Shown in pieces: positions 1 through 9,394 of a DNA stretch of 64,000 bases. The notes beneath the pieces were generated by a model. That model saw only the letters and a program-made list of their open reading frames with translations. It searched no databases and was not told where the DNA came from. The translations under genes and the position numbers were made by a program. Source of the DNA: Maricaulis maris MCS10 (GTDB lineage: Bacteria > Pseudomonadota > Alphaproteobacteria > Caulobacterales > Maricaulaceae); NCBI RefSeq assembly GCF_000014745.1, contig NC_008347.1, positions 1,745,501 to 1,809,500 on the forward strand. Direction: 5' to 3'. Each line of letters opens with the position of its first letter. Position 1 is the first letter of the stretch.

Positions 1-633
1 CGCCTGGGCGCCCAGCCCCGCCGCAATGACCAGATAGCGGGTCGTCACCTCGGTCGCATGCTCACCACCGGTGCGGACCCGAAAACCACCACCGGGCAGC
101 GCCTCGGCACCGGCAAAGGGCGTGTTGAGGGCAATCGCGCCGCCATGGCCGGCAATCTCGCCGGCTAGCGCGTCCATATAGGCGTGCGCATCCATGACCC
201 CGCTTTCTTCCGACAGCAAGGCCGCCTCGGCGTGAAGTTCAGGCTCGAGCGCCCGCGCCTCGGCGCCGCTGAGGCGTCGCATGCCACCGACCTGGTTGAT
301 GTTGGCCTGGTCAAGGATGGCATCCAGCCGTTCGATCTCGTGCGGCTGGGTGGCGACAACCAGCTTGCCGCATTTCTCGTGCGGCAGATGGTGATGTTCG
401 AGGAAGGCGTAGAGCATCAACCGCCCGGCCACGCACAGGCGCGCTTTCAGGGAGCCGGTCGGATAATAAAGCCCGCCATGGATGACTTCGGAATTGCGCG
501 AGGAAATGCCCTGCCCGATCGCCTTTTGCGCTTCCAGCACAACGGTTTCGTGGCCGCGCCGCGCAAAGGCCCGCGCCGTTGCAAGGCCGACCGCGCCCCC
601 GCCTACTATGATGGCATCTGTCTCGAAGGCCAT
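1..633 (-). CDS. FAD-dependent oxidoreductase, L-2-hydroxyglutarate dehydrogenase-like (3' end outside window)
   Basis: This is the N-terminal 211 residues of a DAO-family flavoenzyme; the C-terminus lies beyond base 1. A Rossmann dinucleotide motif GGGAVG sits at residues 11-16. NSEVIHGGLYY at about 47-57 is followed by a CGKLVVAT stretch, the pattern of L-2-hydroxyglutarate dehydrogenase/oxidase (LhgO) proteins, which oxidise L-2-hydroxyglutarate to 2-oxoglutarate. Two start codons lie six bases apart at 639 and 633. A GGGAG Shine-Dalgarno lies only one base before the first but seven before the second, so 633 is preferred. The family call is firm. The exact substrate is inferred and could be another 2-hydroxyacid or glycerol-3-phosphate-like compound. 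Confidence 0.8.
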   Translation of the reverse strand, partial: MAFETDAIIVGGGAVGLATARAFARRGHETVVLEAQKAIGQGISSRNSEVIHGGLYYPTGSLKARLCVAGRLMLYAFLEHHHLPHEKCGKLVVATQPHEIERLDAILDQANINQVGGMRRLSGAEARALEPELHAEAALLSEESGVMDAHAYMDALAGEIAGHGGAIALNTPFAGAEALPGGGFRVRTGGEHATEVTTRYLVIAAGLGAQA

Positions 634-731
634 GCGCATTCTCCCAGCCCGGCACGCCGAAACCACCAGACTGGCATGAGTCCGGCTCACGGGAAGAGGC
701 TGGCTATCCGGCCAGGCCGCAAAAAGAAAAA

Positions 732-756
732 CCGCCCGGCGCAGGGCACCGGGCGG
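732..756 (-). terminator. Rho-independent terminator
   Basis: An 8-bp perfect stem (CCGCCCGG/CCGGGCGG) with a 9-base loop. On the minus strand it is followed by TTTTTCTTTTT. It lies 26 bases past the stop of the membrane protein gene ending at 782 and before the start of the next minus-strand gene, so it ends that upstream transcript. Confidence 0.85.
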
Positions 757-781
757 CTCTTTATTCAGCGTTTGGGCACGA

Positions 782-1960
782 TCAGCCCTCAGCGGCACTC
801 ACCGGCGGGAAGATACGACCCAGCGGTCCGACCTGCGGGATTGGCAGCAGCAGGATGCGGCGGACCGGGTTCCAGGCCGCGCCCAGCACCACCACCACGC
901 CGCCCAGCACCAGCAGGGTGACGGCGACAACCGCGCCGGCACCGAGGCCAGCCGAGTTGACGATGATGCCGATGGACACGCCAGCCGTTACCAGACCGGA
1001 GACGATCAGTGCCCGGCGATTGATGAGCAGCGAGACCAGGGCGAAAATCCCGATCACGATCAGGGCCGTGATGGCCAGGCGGGTCGCTTCGGCACTGTCC
1101 GACGCCATCGCGGCAAACAGGTTCAGGTTTTCAGGATTGGCAAAGTCACTTTCCTGAAAGGTCCAGCCGGTCTGGGTGACGTTCAGCACGGCGCCCAGCA
1201 GGACCGGCGCTGCGAAGAAATGCAGCCAGAAGGCGGTACCGGCCAGCCGCGTCTCCCGGCCCGGATCACGGGCATCGAAGAGAATACCAGCCAGCAAGAG
1301 CGATGCACCGGCCGCGACATTGATCGTCGGCGCCCAGACAATCACCGTGTAAGGGTCAAAGGCCAGCAGCGTCATGACAGCGGTCAGCACCACGCCGACC
1401 CCCATCAATCCGCCCGCATAGGGCAGGCGATAGCTGAAATAATAGGCCGCCACTGGCAAAAGGAAGGCGAGGCCGAACACGACCGGCATGAAGCGGATCG
1501 AGACCGGCAATTGCGCCAGCACCATCATCACCGCCTCGCGGCCGAACTCCATATTGTCGACGCTGTCACCCGCAACTTCAAACGACTGTTCGCTGATACC
1601 GGCGCCATGGATCAGGAACTGCGCATAGCCCCAGACCAGAACGATCATGGTGGTCACGCCGAACACCGAACTGAGCACAATGCCCGGCAGGATGCGGCGC
1701 TGCTTGCCGACCAGCAGGGCCGACAGGAACCAGATAAAGACGGCGATGCCACCGATCAGCGCCATCAGCGCGTTCTGGAAGGCTTGTTCGCCCTCGTCCA
1801 GGCCGAGCCCGGCCATCACCTGGCCGGCACCGACAGCGAGACCGCCGAGCAGGATCAAGACCCCGATCGTGGTGAATATGTCGTGGAAATTGTTCAGGAA
1901 AGGCAGCATCTCGTCCGATGGACGCGCGCTGCTGGCTTTCAGTTCGCTGGTATCCGTCAT
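782..1960 (-). CDS. Polytopic membrane protein of unknown function
   Basis: A 392-residue protein with about ten hydrophobic segments spread over its whole length and short polar loops. The N-terminal 20 residues are polar and the first membrane segment begins near residue 30. No transporter or enzyme motif was recognised. It is most likely an integral inner-membrane protein. The start has an AGGGG purine run about 7 bases upstream. It appears monocistronic, with a strong terminator behind it and a 145-bp gap in front that holds no evident gene. Function unknown. Confidence 0.7.
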   Translation of the reverse strand: MTDTSELKASSARPSDEMLPFLNNFHDIFTTIGVLILLGGLAVGAGQVMAGLGLDEGEQAFQNALMALIGGIAVFIWFLSALLVGKQRRILPGIVLSSVFGVTTMIVLVWGYAQFLIHGAGISEQSFEVAGDSVDNMEFGREAVMMVLAQLPVSIRFMPVVFGLAFLLPVAAYYFSYRLPYAGGLMGVGVVLTAVMTLLAFDPYTVIVWAPTINVAAGASLLLAGILFDARDPGRETRLAGTAFWLHFFAAPVLLGAVLNVTQTGWTFQESDFANPENLNLFAAMASDSAEATRLAITALIVIGIFALVSLLINRRALIVSGLVTAGVSIGIIVNSAGLGAGAVVAVTLLVLGGVVVVLGAAWNPVRRILLLPIPQVGPLGRIFPPVSAAEG

Positions 1961-2105
1961 GGCAGTCCCCTGTTCACGTTACCCGTGTGATGCCCCCAAG
2001 CGATCATTCGGATGCAGAACTCGCCAAAAAAGCGAGTCTGACAGACGGACATTACGCGCGTTTGGGGAAAAGGTCAGGGGGACTGGTTGGGGCAGCGTCC
2101 CGGCC

Positions 2106-3539
2106 CTATCGCGCTTTCAAATCATCGCGCTCAAGCGGCTCGCCATGCAGGATGATGGTCTGGATGGTGTCCCAGGCGGCGATATCAAGGCGGGGATTGG
2201 CCTCCAGCAAGAGCAGGTTGGCGACCTTGCCCACTTCGACCGTGCCGTAACGCGCCTCAAGCCCGAATTGCCGTGCCGGATTGATGGTCCCTGCCCGGAA
2301 CACGGACTCGGGCGACACGCCGGCTTGCGCCAGGCTCTCGATCTCGAGCCGCGTGCACAGCCCGGGTTGATTGGCGCTCGTCGGGCTGCCGGGACAATCG
2401 CTGGCCAGAAGCAGCGGATGCCCGGCTTGCTCAAGAAAGGCCGTCGCCCGCTGAACGCGCCCGACGCCATAGCCGAAAATCGCGGCCATCTCTTCTCGCG
2501 GCATGTCCGGCGGGAAATCGGCGGCCAGCTCATCGGCAAACCAGTCCGCGCCGCCCGCGCGATACCAGTCGAGCAGGTCGGATGGCACAATGTCAGCGTA
2601 TTCAGGGGCATCCATCCGGGCCGGTAGCAGGTGTTCGCCCAGGCCCGCCATGACGCGGTGGGTCGGCATATAGCCGACACCCTGCTCGTGCACCCGCTGC
2701 AGGATGTCCGCGACGGGCGGGTCGCCCTCGGGCCATTGCCAGTTCCACAGGCCGTGTGCCAGCACATCAACGTCAGCATCAAGCGCGATCTGATACATGT
2801 CGATGGCATTGGCATGGGCCAGCAGGGGCAGCTCGTGCGCCCGTGCCGCGTCCCGGATACGGCCCAGGATTTCGGCGTCATACAATGGCCATTCCGACTC
2901 GGCGCCGAAACCGTCTTCCAGATAGATTTTCACACAGATCGCACCATCCGCCGCGATCCGCTCGACCACCATTTCCGGCGTCCGGGTCGAGGTAATGCGA
3001 TACGGGTAGAGCGAAACCATGTCCGCATCATCGCGCTGATTGATCGGATAGCCGGCTTCTTCATTGGGGATTTCACCGCAGCGGAACAGGTCCGGTCCCG
3101 GGCTGTTCGCAGCAAAGTCGCGCCAGGCCAGGAGCGGCGCCGGATCGAGGATCTGCGTCACGCCGTAATAGAGCAGGCTGCGCGGCTGTTGCGCCATATA
3201 GGCGTCAACCAGCGCCTCATGATCACGCGCCGGTGCAACCCCGATCGCGCCCATGCCCGGCACGAAGGCAACATGGTGGTGACTGTCCATAAGGCCCGGG
3301 GTCAGAAAACGACCATGGCCCTCGATGCGCATCACCGACCGGTCGGCCTGAATCGGCTCGGCAGAGATCTCCGCAATGACACCGTCACGGACCAGGACAT
3401 TCATGGCGTTCGACGCCGTCTCGCGCTCGGCGGAAACGATCACGACATTTTCGATCAGGAGCTCGTTGCTCTCCGACGTACACGCGGTCAGTCCGAAGCC
3501 CACAAGAATTGTCGTAATAAGCCAAACTTTCACAGCCAC
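2106..3539 (-). CDS. Amidohydrolase-family lipoprotein
   Basis: A metal-dependent hydrolase of the amidohydrolase superfamily, about 477 residues. The metal-site pattern is visible: DSHHHVAF near the front, a candidate bridging Lys in VKIYLEDG, His in LLAHANAID and LAHGLWNW, and Asp in ASDCPG. The C-terminus carries the usual composite-domain return segment (GTVEVGKVANLLLLEANP). The N-terminus is a lipoprotein signal with lipobox LTAC, so the enzyme is probably membrane-anchored outside the cytoplasm. GTG at 3539 is chosen as start because GAGG lies 5 bases upstream and the signal peptide starts there; an upstream in-frame ATG at 3608 would bury the signal. The substrate cannot be read from sequence. 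Confidence 0.82.
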   Translation of the reverse strand: MAVKVWLITTILVGFGLTACTSESNELLIENVVIVSAERETASNAMNVLVRDGVIAEISAEPIQADRSVMRIEGHGRFLTPGLMDSHHHVAFVPGMGAIGVAPARDHEALVDAYMAQQPRSLLYYGVTQILDPAPLLAWRDFAANSPGPDLFRCGEIPNEEAGYPINQRDDADMVSLYPYRITSTRTPEMVVERIAADGAICVKIYLEDGFGAESEWPLYDAEILGRIRDAARAHELPLLAHANAIDMYQIALDADVDVLAHGLWNWQWPEGDPPVADILQRVHEQGVGYMPTHRVMAGLGEHLLPARMDAPEYADIVPSDLLDWYRAGGADWFADELAADFPPDMPREEMAAIFGYGVGRVQRATAFLEQAGHPLLLASDCPGSPTSANQPGLCTRLEIESLAQAGVSPESVFRAGTINPARQFGLEARYGTVEVGKVANLLLLEANPRLDIAAWDTIQTIILHGEPLERDDLKAR

Positions 3540-3631
3540 ACTTTCCTCATCTCTGCTTTTGTCATCTGCATGTCGGGTGAGACCACCGACAGGTCTTATT
3601 TCGTCCAAACCGGGGCGTCGCCGCGTCGCGC

Positions 3632-4834
3632 CTAAATCACCCCCAGCTCCCGGCCCACCTTCGTGAACGCCGCCACCGCGCGGTCGATCTGCTCGGGCGT
3701 GTGGGCCGCCGACATCTGGGTGCGGATCCGGGCCTTGCCCTTGGGCACCACCGGGAAGAAGAAGCCGATCACATAGACGCCCTCACCCATCAGCCTGGAC
3801 GCCATCTCCTGGGCCAGTTTGGCATCGCCGAGCATGACCGGAATGATCGGATGCTCGCCCGGCAAAAGGTCGAAACCGGCCTCGCTCATGCCGGTGCGGA
3901 AGCGTTTGGCATTGTCGAACAGGCGGGCGCGCAGATCATCACCCTCGGCGACCATGTCGAGCGCCTTGAGCGAGGCACCGGCAATGGCGGGCGCCAGTGA
4001 ATTGGAGAACAGATAGGGCCGCGAGCGCTGGCGCAGCATGTCGATGATCTCGCGCCGCGCCGCGGTGAAGCCACCCATCGCCCCGCCCAGCGCCTTGCCG
4101 AACGTGCCGGTGATGATGTCGATCTCGCCCAGCACACCGCAATGTTCCGGCGTGCCGCGCCCCTTCGCGCCCATGAAGCCATGGGCATGGCAGTCATCGA
4201 CCATGGTCAGCGCGTCATACTGCTTGGCCAGGCGAACGATGGATTTGAGGTCGGCGATATAGCCATCCATCGAGAACACGCCATCGGTGACAATCAGGAT
4301 GTGCCGCGCACCATCGGCCCGGGCCTGTTTCAGCTGGGTCTCGAGGTCGGCCATGTCGGAATTGGCATAGCGATAGCGCTTGGCCTTGCACAGGCGCACG
4401 CCATCAATGATCGAGGCATGGTTGAGCGCGTCGGAAATGATCGCATCCTCCGGCCCCAGAAGCGGCTCGAACACGCCGCCATTGGCGTCAAAGGCGGCGG
4501 CATAGAGGATGGCATCCTCGCAGCCGGCAAAGGCCGCGACCTTGGCTTCCAGCTGCTTGTGCAGATCCTGCGTGCCACAGATAAAGCGCACCGAGGCGAC
4601 ACCGAAACCGTGACTGTCGAGCGTCGTCTTGGCGGCCTCGATCAACTCGGGACGATTGGCCAGGCCGAGATAGTTATTGGCGCAGAAATTGATGACATGG
4701 CTGGACGTCCCGTCCGCCGTCACATCGATCTCGGAGAATTGCTGCGAGGTGATGACGCGTTCGCGCTTGTACAGCCCGTCAGCGTCGATCTGGGCGAGCT
4801 CGGCTTTAAGGTCGGCGAAAAAGGCGTCGGACAT
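3632..4834 (-). CDS. kbl: Glycine C-acetyltransferase (2-amino-3-ketobutyrate CoA ligase)
   Basis: A 400-residue PLP enzyme of the alpha-oxoamine synthase family, matching full-length Kbl. It converts 2-amino-3-oxobutyrate and CoA to glycine and acetyl-CoA in threonine degradation. The PLP lysine is K247 in [18 protein letters not shown] and the N-terminal [11 protein letters not shown] motif are also typical. The start has GGGAG 6 bases upstream. Threonine dehydrogenase (tdh), the usual neighbour and source of the substrate, is not adjacent or elsewhere in the window. A composite palindromic repeat lies directly upstream. Confidence 0.93.
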   Translation of the reverse strand: MSDAFFADLKAELAQIDADGLYKRERVITSQQFSEIDVTADGTSSHVINFCANNYLGLANRPELIEAAKTTLDSHGFGVASVRFICGTQDLHKQLEAKVAAFAGCEDAILYAAAFDANGGVFEPLLGPEDAIISDALNHASIIDGVRLCKAKRYRYANSDMADLETQLKQARADGARHILIVTDGVFSMDGYIADLKSIVRLAKQYDALTMVDDCHAHGFMGAKGRGTPEHCGVLGEIDIITGTFGKALGGAMGGFTAARREIIDMLRQRSRPYLFSNSLAPAIAGASLKALDMVAEGDDLRARLFDNAKRFRTGMSEAGFDLLPGEHPIIPVMLGDAKLAQEMASRLMGEGVYVIGFFFPVVPKGKARIRTQMSAAHTPEQIDRAVAAFTKVGRELGVI

Positions 4835-4891
4835 GAAGGGCTCCCAAGGGTGAGTCTGTGTTGGTCCTGCTTTTATGTGCCCGCTTCACGC

Positions 4892-5066
4892 TTGTCATCC
4901 CGGCCGGAAGCCCCGCGGACGCGGGGTGCAGAGCCGGGACCTAAAAACACCCGGGTTCGCAAGTTTTCGGCGCGGCGGCCTTACGGCGCAGTTTCGGACA
5001 GCTACCGGGCCTATAGGTCCCGGATCTGCGCCCGGCTCAAGGCCGGGCATCCGTCCGGGATGACAA
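4892..5066. repeat. Dispersed palindromic repeat, family A, copy 1
   Basis: A GC-rich element bounded by inverted TTGTCATCCC and GGGATGACAA ends with several nested hairpins inside, including CCCCGCGGACGCGGGG. Copies of the same family lie at 6511-6705 and 32592-32711. It occupies the gap between kbl and the serine hydrolase gene and codes for nothing convincing. Such elements are usually transcribed-hairpin or REP/MITE-like sequences. Confidence 0.8.
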
Positions 5067-5090
5067 CGGAGGGGCTACCCTGTGCCAAGC

Positions 5091-5217
5091 AAAACCCGTT
5101 TTTCCCGGCCGCAAACCGGCGAAAGCCGGTTGGAGAGCCGGGACCGACCGCACGTTTTCACAAATGATGAGTATCCGGTCGGTCCCGGATAGCGCTGACG
5201 CGCTTCCGGGAAAAATG
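5091..5217. repeat. Dispersed palindromic repeat, family B, copy 1
   Basis: Bounded by inverted TTTTTCCCGG and CCGGGAAAAA, with a CCGG-CGAAAG-CCGG core. The copy at 6730-6856 is near-identical over its two outer thirds and differs mainly in the middle 25 bases. It lies 24 bases after the family A element, the same order and spacing as at 6511-6856. Confidence 0.85.
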
Positions 5218-5255
5218 GAAACCTGGATCTCCTTCCTCGCAACACGGCATTCCCC

Positions 5256-6404
5256 CTACTCCACAAACTGCTCTGGATAGACCCACCACCAGGGCATCGG
5301 GTTTTCGCCCATCGCTTGCTCGACGATCTGCGAATAGATCAGCTCGGCGCGGACCGAATTAGCGAGCAGGACGATGCAACGCTGCGTCTCTTCGTGACAG
5401 GTCGCGCGATTGCCGGTCCAGGGATTGTGGCCGCCCTTGTCGAACCAGTGACCGGTTTCGTCCTGGAAGGTGATGACACCCAGTCCGGCCGCCAGTCCGA
5501 TCGCCTCCGCGCGCGGGTCTTCCTCGGTGGTGATTGTCGGAAACTGGCCTGGCGAACGGATTACCTGCGAGGCGGAGACAAATTCGGCACGCGCCTCGGC
5601 GCTCAGCCCCTCGCCGCGAACCATGCCGGCCCACATCCGCGCCTGGTCGGCGATGCTGGTATCCATCGATCCGGCCGCCGATACACCGGAGCGCTCGTCA
5701 TGCGGCTCGAACGTGCCGTCCATCGCATAGCCGTCGGCGAGATGGTCAGCAAAATCCTCGCGCCATTGCATCGAGGTGTCAGTCATCCCGAAACGGTCGA
5801 AAATACGGGTCTGCATCTCCTCCTTCAGGTCGAGACCAAGGCCTTCCTCGATCACATGCTGCAGGATGTAGAAGCCTTCCGCCGAATAGGTCTGGCGCTC
5901 GCCCGGCGGGAAATGGAATTGCAGGCGGCCATCCGCTTCCAGCCAGCGGAAATTGGCGAAACCGGTACCGTTGGACAGGATGATCCGCGCCGTCAGGTCC
6001 CGCCATTGCGGCTGGTCGGCGAGATCGGCCCATTCGTCATACTCGGGCAAGGGCCGGGGCAGATAGTCGGCGATCGAGGCATCGAGATCGATCAGCCCCT
6101 CATCGACCAGCATCAGGACATAATAGCCAAAGGCCGCCTTGGTCAGCGAGGCGCCATACATGATGCTGTCGGTCTCGAGCGGCGCCGCATTCTTGCGATT
6201 GCGATAGCCGAACGCGGCGACATGGGCGACCTCGCCCTCATCGATCAGGGCATAGGCCAGTCCGACCACCTCCTCCTCCGCCATCAGCGACTGGATCGCG
6301 CTGTCGAGTTCAGTGATCTCCGCCTCGCTCCAGCCATCGGGCTGGGCCAGGGCAGAACCGGTCAGGGCGAGAAGAGAGGTGGCAGCAGTCAACACGGCAC
6401 GCAT
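5256..6404 (-). CDS. Secreted serine hydrolase, beta-lactamase/class C PBP family
   Basis: About 382 residues with a Sec signal peptide ending near ALA-QPD. The active-site SxxK is SLTK at about residues 86-89 counting from this start. The second motif is YSAEG in place of YxN and the third is KGGHN in place of KTG. These match class C beta-lactamase-fold esterases and peptidases rather than true beta-lactamases, so activity may be on esters or D-amino-acid peptides. The second ATG (6404) is preferred because AAGGA abuts the first ATG (6410) but sits 6 bases from the second. The gene is bracketed by direct copies of repeat pair A+B. Confidence 0.8.
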   Translation of the reverse strand: MRAVLTAATSLLALTGSALAQPDGWSEAEITELDSAIQSLMAEEEVVGLAYALIDEGEVAHVAAFGYRNRKNAAPLETDSIMYGASLTKAAFGYYVLMLVDEGLIDLDASIADYLPRPLPEYDEWADLADQPQWRDLTARIILSNGTGFANFRWLEADGRLQFHFPPGERQTYSAEGFYILQHVIEEGLGLDLKEEMQTRIFDRFGMTDTSMQWREDFADHLADGYAMDGTFEPHDERSGVSAAGSMDTSIADQARMWAGMVRGEGLSAEARAEFVSASQVIRSPGQFPTITTEEDPRAEAIGLAAGLGVITFQDETGHWFDKGGHNPWTGNRATCHEETQRCIVLLANSVRAELIYSQIVEQAMGENPMPWWWVYPEQFVE

Positions 6405-6510
6405 GGGCATTCCTTCGCATTGTTCGCAGGAAGGCTAGGCGCGACGTTTGAGCAGGGTAAGCGGGACGCAGAGGGCATGTTTCTCCCTCCGATGCGAAGC
6501 CCCAACCCTA

Positions 6511-6705
6511 TTGTCATCCCGGCCGGATGGCCCGCGCAGGCGGGCCGCAGAGCCGGGACCTACAAACATCAGCACATGCAATTATCTGACGCGGCGGCAC
6601 CACTGCGAACGATTGGGACCCAACGGGCGTATAGATCCCGGCTCTCCAGCCTGCTTGCGCAGGGCAGGAGCCTGCGCCCGCGAAAGCGGGTGGCCGGGAT
6701 GACAA
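6511..6705. repeat. Dispersed palindromic repeat, family A, copy 2
   Basis: Same inverted ends (TTGTCATCCC / GGGATGACAA) as the copy at 4892-5066. It shares blocks such as GCAGAGCCGGGACCTA and GCGGCGG, with a diverged interior. It lies upstream of the serine hydrolase gene in the same orientation as copy 1. Confidence 0.8.
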
Positions 6706-6729
6706 TTCGCTGGTGAATATGGACACGCG

Positions 6730-6856
6730 AAACCCGTTTTTCCCGGCCGCAAACCGGCGAAAGCCGGTTGGAGAGCCGGGACCGACGAGACGTCGTTGCA
6801 GGCGATGAGTCTCCCGTGGGTCCCGGATAGCGCTGACGCGCTTCCGGGAGAAATGG
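6730..6856. repeat. Dispersed palindromic repeat, family B, copy 2
   Basis: Direct repeat of 5091-5217. The first about 58 and last about 40 bases are almost identical in the two copies. With the family A element in front, it forms a composite unit repeated on both sides of the serine hydrolase gene. Confidence 0.85.
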
Positions 6857-6880
6857 CGTTGAGTGTTTCTTCCCCATTCC

Positions 6881-7024
6881 ATGGGGCTGGCATTCCTGCT
6901 GGCAGGACCGGTTTACGACCTGATCAGCCAGCGCAGGATCACCGCCGCCACCCTGATCGGGATCGGGATCAATGTGCTCTACATCGTCGGCTTGGTGCTG
7001 GCGACCGCCCCGCCGGAAGGGTGA
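6881..7024 (+). pseudogene. Fragment of a membrane protein gene (47 codons)
   Basis: Reads as 47 codons with a hydrophobic, protein-like C-terminal tail (LAGPVYDLISQRRI, then a membrane segment and a stop). The first codons fall inside a repeat-like motif (TCTTCCCCATTCCATGGGG), and an in-frame stop lies just upstream at 6860. This looks like the 3' end of a longer gene whose front was replaced by repeat DNA. It could instead be a genuine one-span small protein. No Shine-Dalgarno was seen. Weak call. Confidence 0.3.
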
Positions 7025-7090
7025 GAGTCGGAAGCGAGGGCGGCAAAATCAACTTGTGCAGAAGTAGCCGCCCGCCAGTCCGCCTGAAAA

Positions 7091-7603
7091 TCAATCAGTT
7101 GAAACGTGCCGCCCAAAAAACTGGACGGCCAGGTTTTTCCGGAAAATCATGAACTGGACGGATATCATGGCGTACATCAGCGCCGCCCAACTCAGCAGAA
7201 CCGGACTCTCCAGCACCACGCGCCACAGTGCATCCGGCTGATGCATTCCGGTCGGGCTATCCGAGGCAAGGTTGAAAACGACCACGGCGGGCATCAAGAC
7301 CAAAATCCACGAACCCAGTCCGATAACCCGTGCCACCGGCCGGGCGGTTTCGGAGTACTTGGCAGTCGACGCGATCCGCAAAGCGAGGCCCCAGCCAAGG
7401 GCCGCCATGCCGATCTTCATGATCAGTGGAAATTCCTCACCAAAGGATACGCCCAGCAGAGGGGAAAATCCGATCATGAGGACAACGCCACAAGCGGCAA
7501 AGTGCGAGGCATAGAACATGCCGGCAGAATACTCAGTGACTGCAAATTTAACAATCGAAGCCGCCGGAAGATTGATGGGCGGGCCATCCGCTTTCTTCCC
7601 CAT
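7091..7603 (-). CDS. Small membrane protein of unknown function
   Basis: Up to 170 residues with four hydrophobic segments (about residues 29-50, 62-80, 92-115 and 132-152) and a short polar tail. No family recognised. The start is uncertain. ATG 7603 lies inside the palindromic repeat at 7594-7722 and has no Shine-Dalgarno. ATG 7519, just before the first membrane segment, would give 142 residues but also lacks one. The repeat may therefore have replaced the native 5' end. The gene appears less GC-rich than its neighbours. Confidence 0.55.
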   Translation of the reverse strand: MGKKADGPPINLPAASIVKFAVTEYSAGMFYASHFAACGVVLMIGFSPLLGVSFGEEFPLIMKIGMAALGWGLALRIASTAKYSETARPVARVIGLGSWILVLMPAVVVFNLASDSPTGMHQPDALWRVVLESPVLLSWAALMYAMISVQFMIFRKNLAVQFFGRHVSTD

Positions 7604-7722
7604 CCCATGGGGAAGTGGGCCGCTGCGCAGCAGCGGGTCGAAGGGGCCGAGCGCAGCGAGGAAAAACGGCTACGCCGCCCCTCCGTCCCTGCGGGACACC
7701 TCCCCATGAAATGGGGAGGGAA
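7594..7722. repeat. Palindromic repeat, family C
   Basis: Begins with TTCCCCATCCCATGGGGAAG and ends with CTCCCCATGAAATGGGGAG, with internal hairpins rich in CTGCGCAGCAG and CGGCTACGCCG. It separates hutU from the small membrane protein and includes that gene's nominal start codon. A half-unit resembling its left end occurs at 6868-6890. Confidence 0.7.
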
Positions 7723-7726
7723 GCCG

Positions 7727-9394
7727 CTACACACTCGGCAGATCCAGCCCCTGCTCCTTCGCGCAGTCCTTCGCGATCTCATAGCCGGCATCGGCGTGAC
7801 GCATCACGCCCGTGCCCGGATCATTCCACAACACCCGACCAACGCGCTCTGCGGCCTCAACCGTGCCGTCGGCGAGGACGACCTGGCCGGAGTGCAGGGA
7901 ATAGCCCATGCCGACGCCGCCACCATGATGCAACGAGACCCAGGTGGCGCCCGAAGCCGTGTTGAGGAGCGCGTTGAGGAGCGGCCAGTCGGCGACGGCG
8001 TCTGAGCCGTCCATCATCGCTTCGGTTTCTCGGTTCGGGCTGGCGACCGAGCCTGAGTCGAGATGGTCGCGGCCGATTACGACGGGGGCGGAGAGCTCGC
8101 CCGTGCGGACCATCTCGTTGAAGGCGAGGCCCAGCTTGTGGCGCTCGCCCAGGCCGACCCAGCAGATCCGCGCCGGCAGGCCCTGGAAGTGGATGCGCTC
8201 GCGCGCCATGTCGAGCCAGCGGTGAAGGTGCGGATTGTCCGGGATCAGTTCCTTCACCTTGGCGTCGGTCTTGTAGATGTCTTCGGGATCACCCGACAGC
8301 GCCGCCCAGCGGAAAGGGCCAATGCCGCGGCAAAACAGCGGGCGGATATAGGCCGGCACGAAGCCGGGAAAATCGAAGGCGTTGGTAACGCCCTCGTCAA
8401 AGGCCATCTGGCGGATATTGTTTCCATAATCGAGCGTCGGGATGCCCTGCTCCCAAAAGGCCAGCATGGCTTTGACCTGCTCCGCCATGGAGGCTTTTGC
8501 GGCCGCTTCGACGGCGGCGGGATCGCTCTCGCGTTTTTCGTCCCATTCGGCGAGGGTCCAGCCAGCGGGCAGATAGCCGTTTGCGGGGTCATGGGCGGAG
8601 GTCTGGTCGGTGACCATGTCCGGCTTGACGCCGCGTTTCACCAGTTCCGGGAAGACCTCGGCCGCATTGCCCAGCAGGCCGACCGAGACCGCCTCGCCCT
8701 TGGCGCAGGCCGCGTTGATGATTTCCAGCGCCTCGTCCAGCGTGGTGGCGCTCTTGTCGAGATAGCCGGTCTTCAGCCGCATCTCGATCCGGCTCGGCTG
8801 GCATTCCACCGCCAGCATGGAGGCGCCGGCCATCGTCGCAGCCAGCGGCTGGGCGCCGCCCATGCCGCCAAGCCCGCCGGTCAGGATCCACTTGCCGGTG
8901 AGGTCACCGTCATAATGCTGGCGACCGGCCTCAACGAAAGTCTCATACGTGCCCTGAACGATGCCTTGCGAGCCGATATAGATCCAGGAGCCGGCCGTCA
9001 TCTGGCCGTACATCATCAGGCCCTTCTTATCGAGCTCGCGGAAATGATCCCAATTGGCCCAGTTGGGCACGAGATTGGAATTGGCGATCAGCACGCGCGG
9101 GGCATCCTTGTGAGTGCGGAAGACCCCGACCGGCTTGCCGGACTGGACCAGCAGGGTCTCGTCTTCCTTCAGGCGTTTCAGCGTCGCGACGATGCGGTCA
9201 TAGCTCTCCCAGTCGCGCGCGGCCCGGCCGATCCCGCCATAGACAACCAGCTCTTCCGGCTTCTCCGCCACGTCGGGGTCGAGATTATTCATCAGCATGC
9301 GCAAGGGCGCCTCGGCGGCCCAATGGGTAGCGTCGAGCTCTGAGCCATGCTTGGCGCGGATGATGCGGGAATTGTCGCGGCGGGTCTGGGTCAT
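7727..9394 (-). CDS. hutU: Urocanate hydratase
   Basis: A 555-residue full-length urocanase that uses NAD+ to convert urocanate to 4-imidazolone-5-propionate, the second step of histidine degradation. Diagnostic stretches include [11 protein letters not shown] near the N-terminus, [13 protein letters not shown], and [13 protein letters not shown] near the C-terminus. It is the last gene of hutI-hutH-hutG-hutU and starts on the base following the hutG stop codon, so translation is probably coupled. Cytoplasmic. Confidence 0.97.
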   Translation of the reverse strand: MTQTRRDNSRIIRAKHGSELDATHWAAEAPLRMLMNNLDPDVAEKPEELVVYGGIGRAARDWESYDRIVATLKRLKEDETLLVQSGKPVGVFRTHKDAPRVLIANSNLVPNWANWDHFRELDKKGLMMYGQMTAGSWIYIGSQGIVQGTYETFVEAGRQHYDGDLTGKWILTGGLGGMGGAQPLAATMAGASMLAVECQPSRIEMRLKTGYLDKSATTLDEALEIINAACAKGEAVSVGLLGNAAEVFPELVKRGVKPDMVTDQTSAHDPANGYLPAGWTLAEWDEKRESDPAAVEAAAKASMAEQVKAMLAFWEQGIPTLDYGNNIRQMAFDEGVTNAFDFPGFVPAYIRPLFCRGIGPFRWAALSGDPEDIYKTDAKVKELIPDNPHLHRWLDMARERIHFQGLPARICWVGLGERHKLGLAFNEMVRTGELSAPVVIGRDHLDSGSVASPNRETEAMMDGSDAVADWPLLNALLNTASGATWVSLHHGGGVGMGYSLHSGQVVLADGTVEAAERVGRVLWNDPGTGVMRHADAGYEIAKDCAKEQGLDLPSV

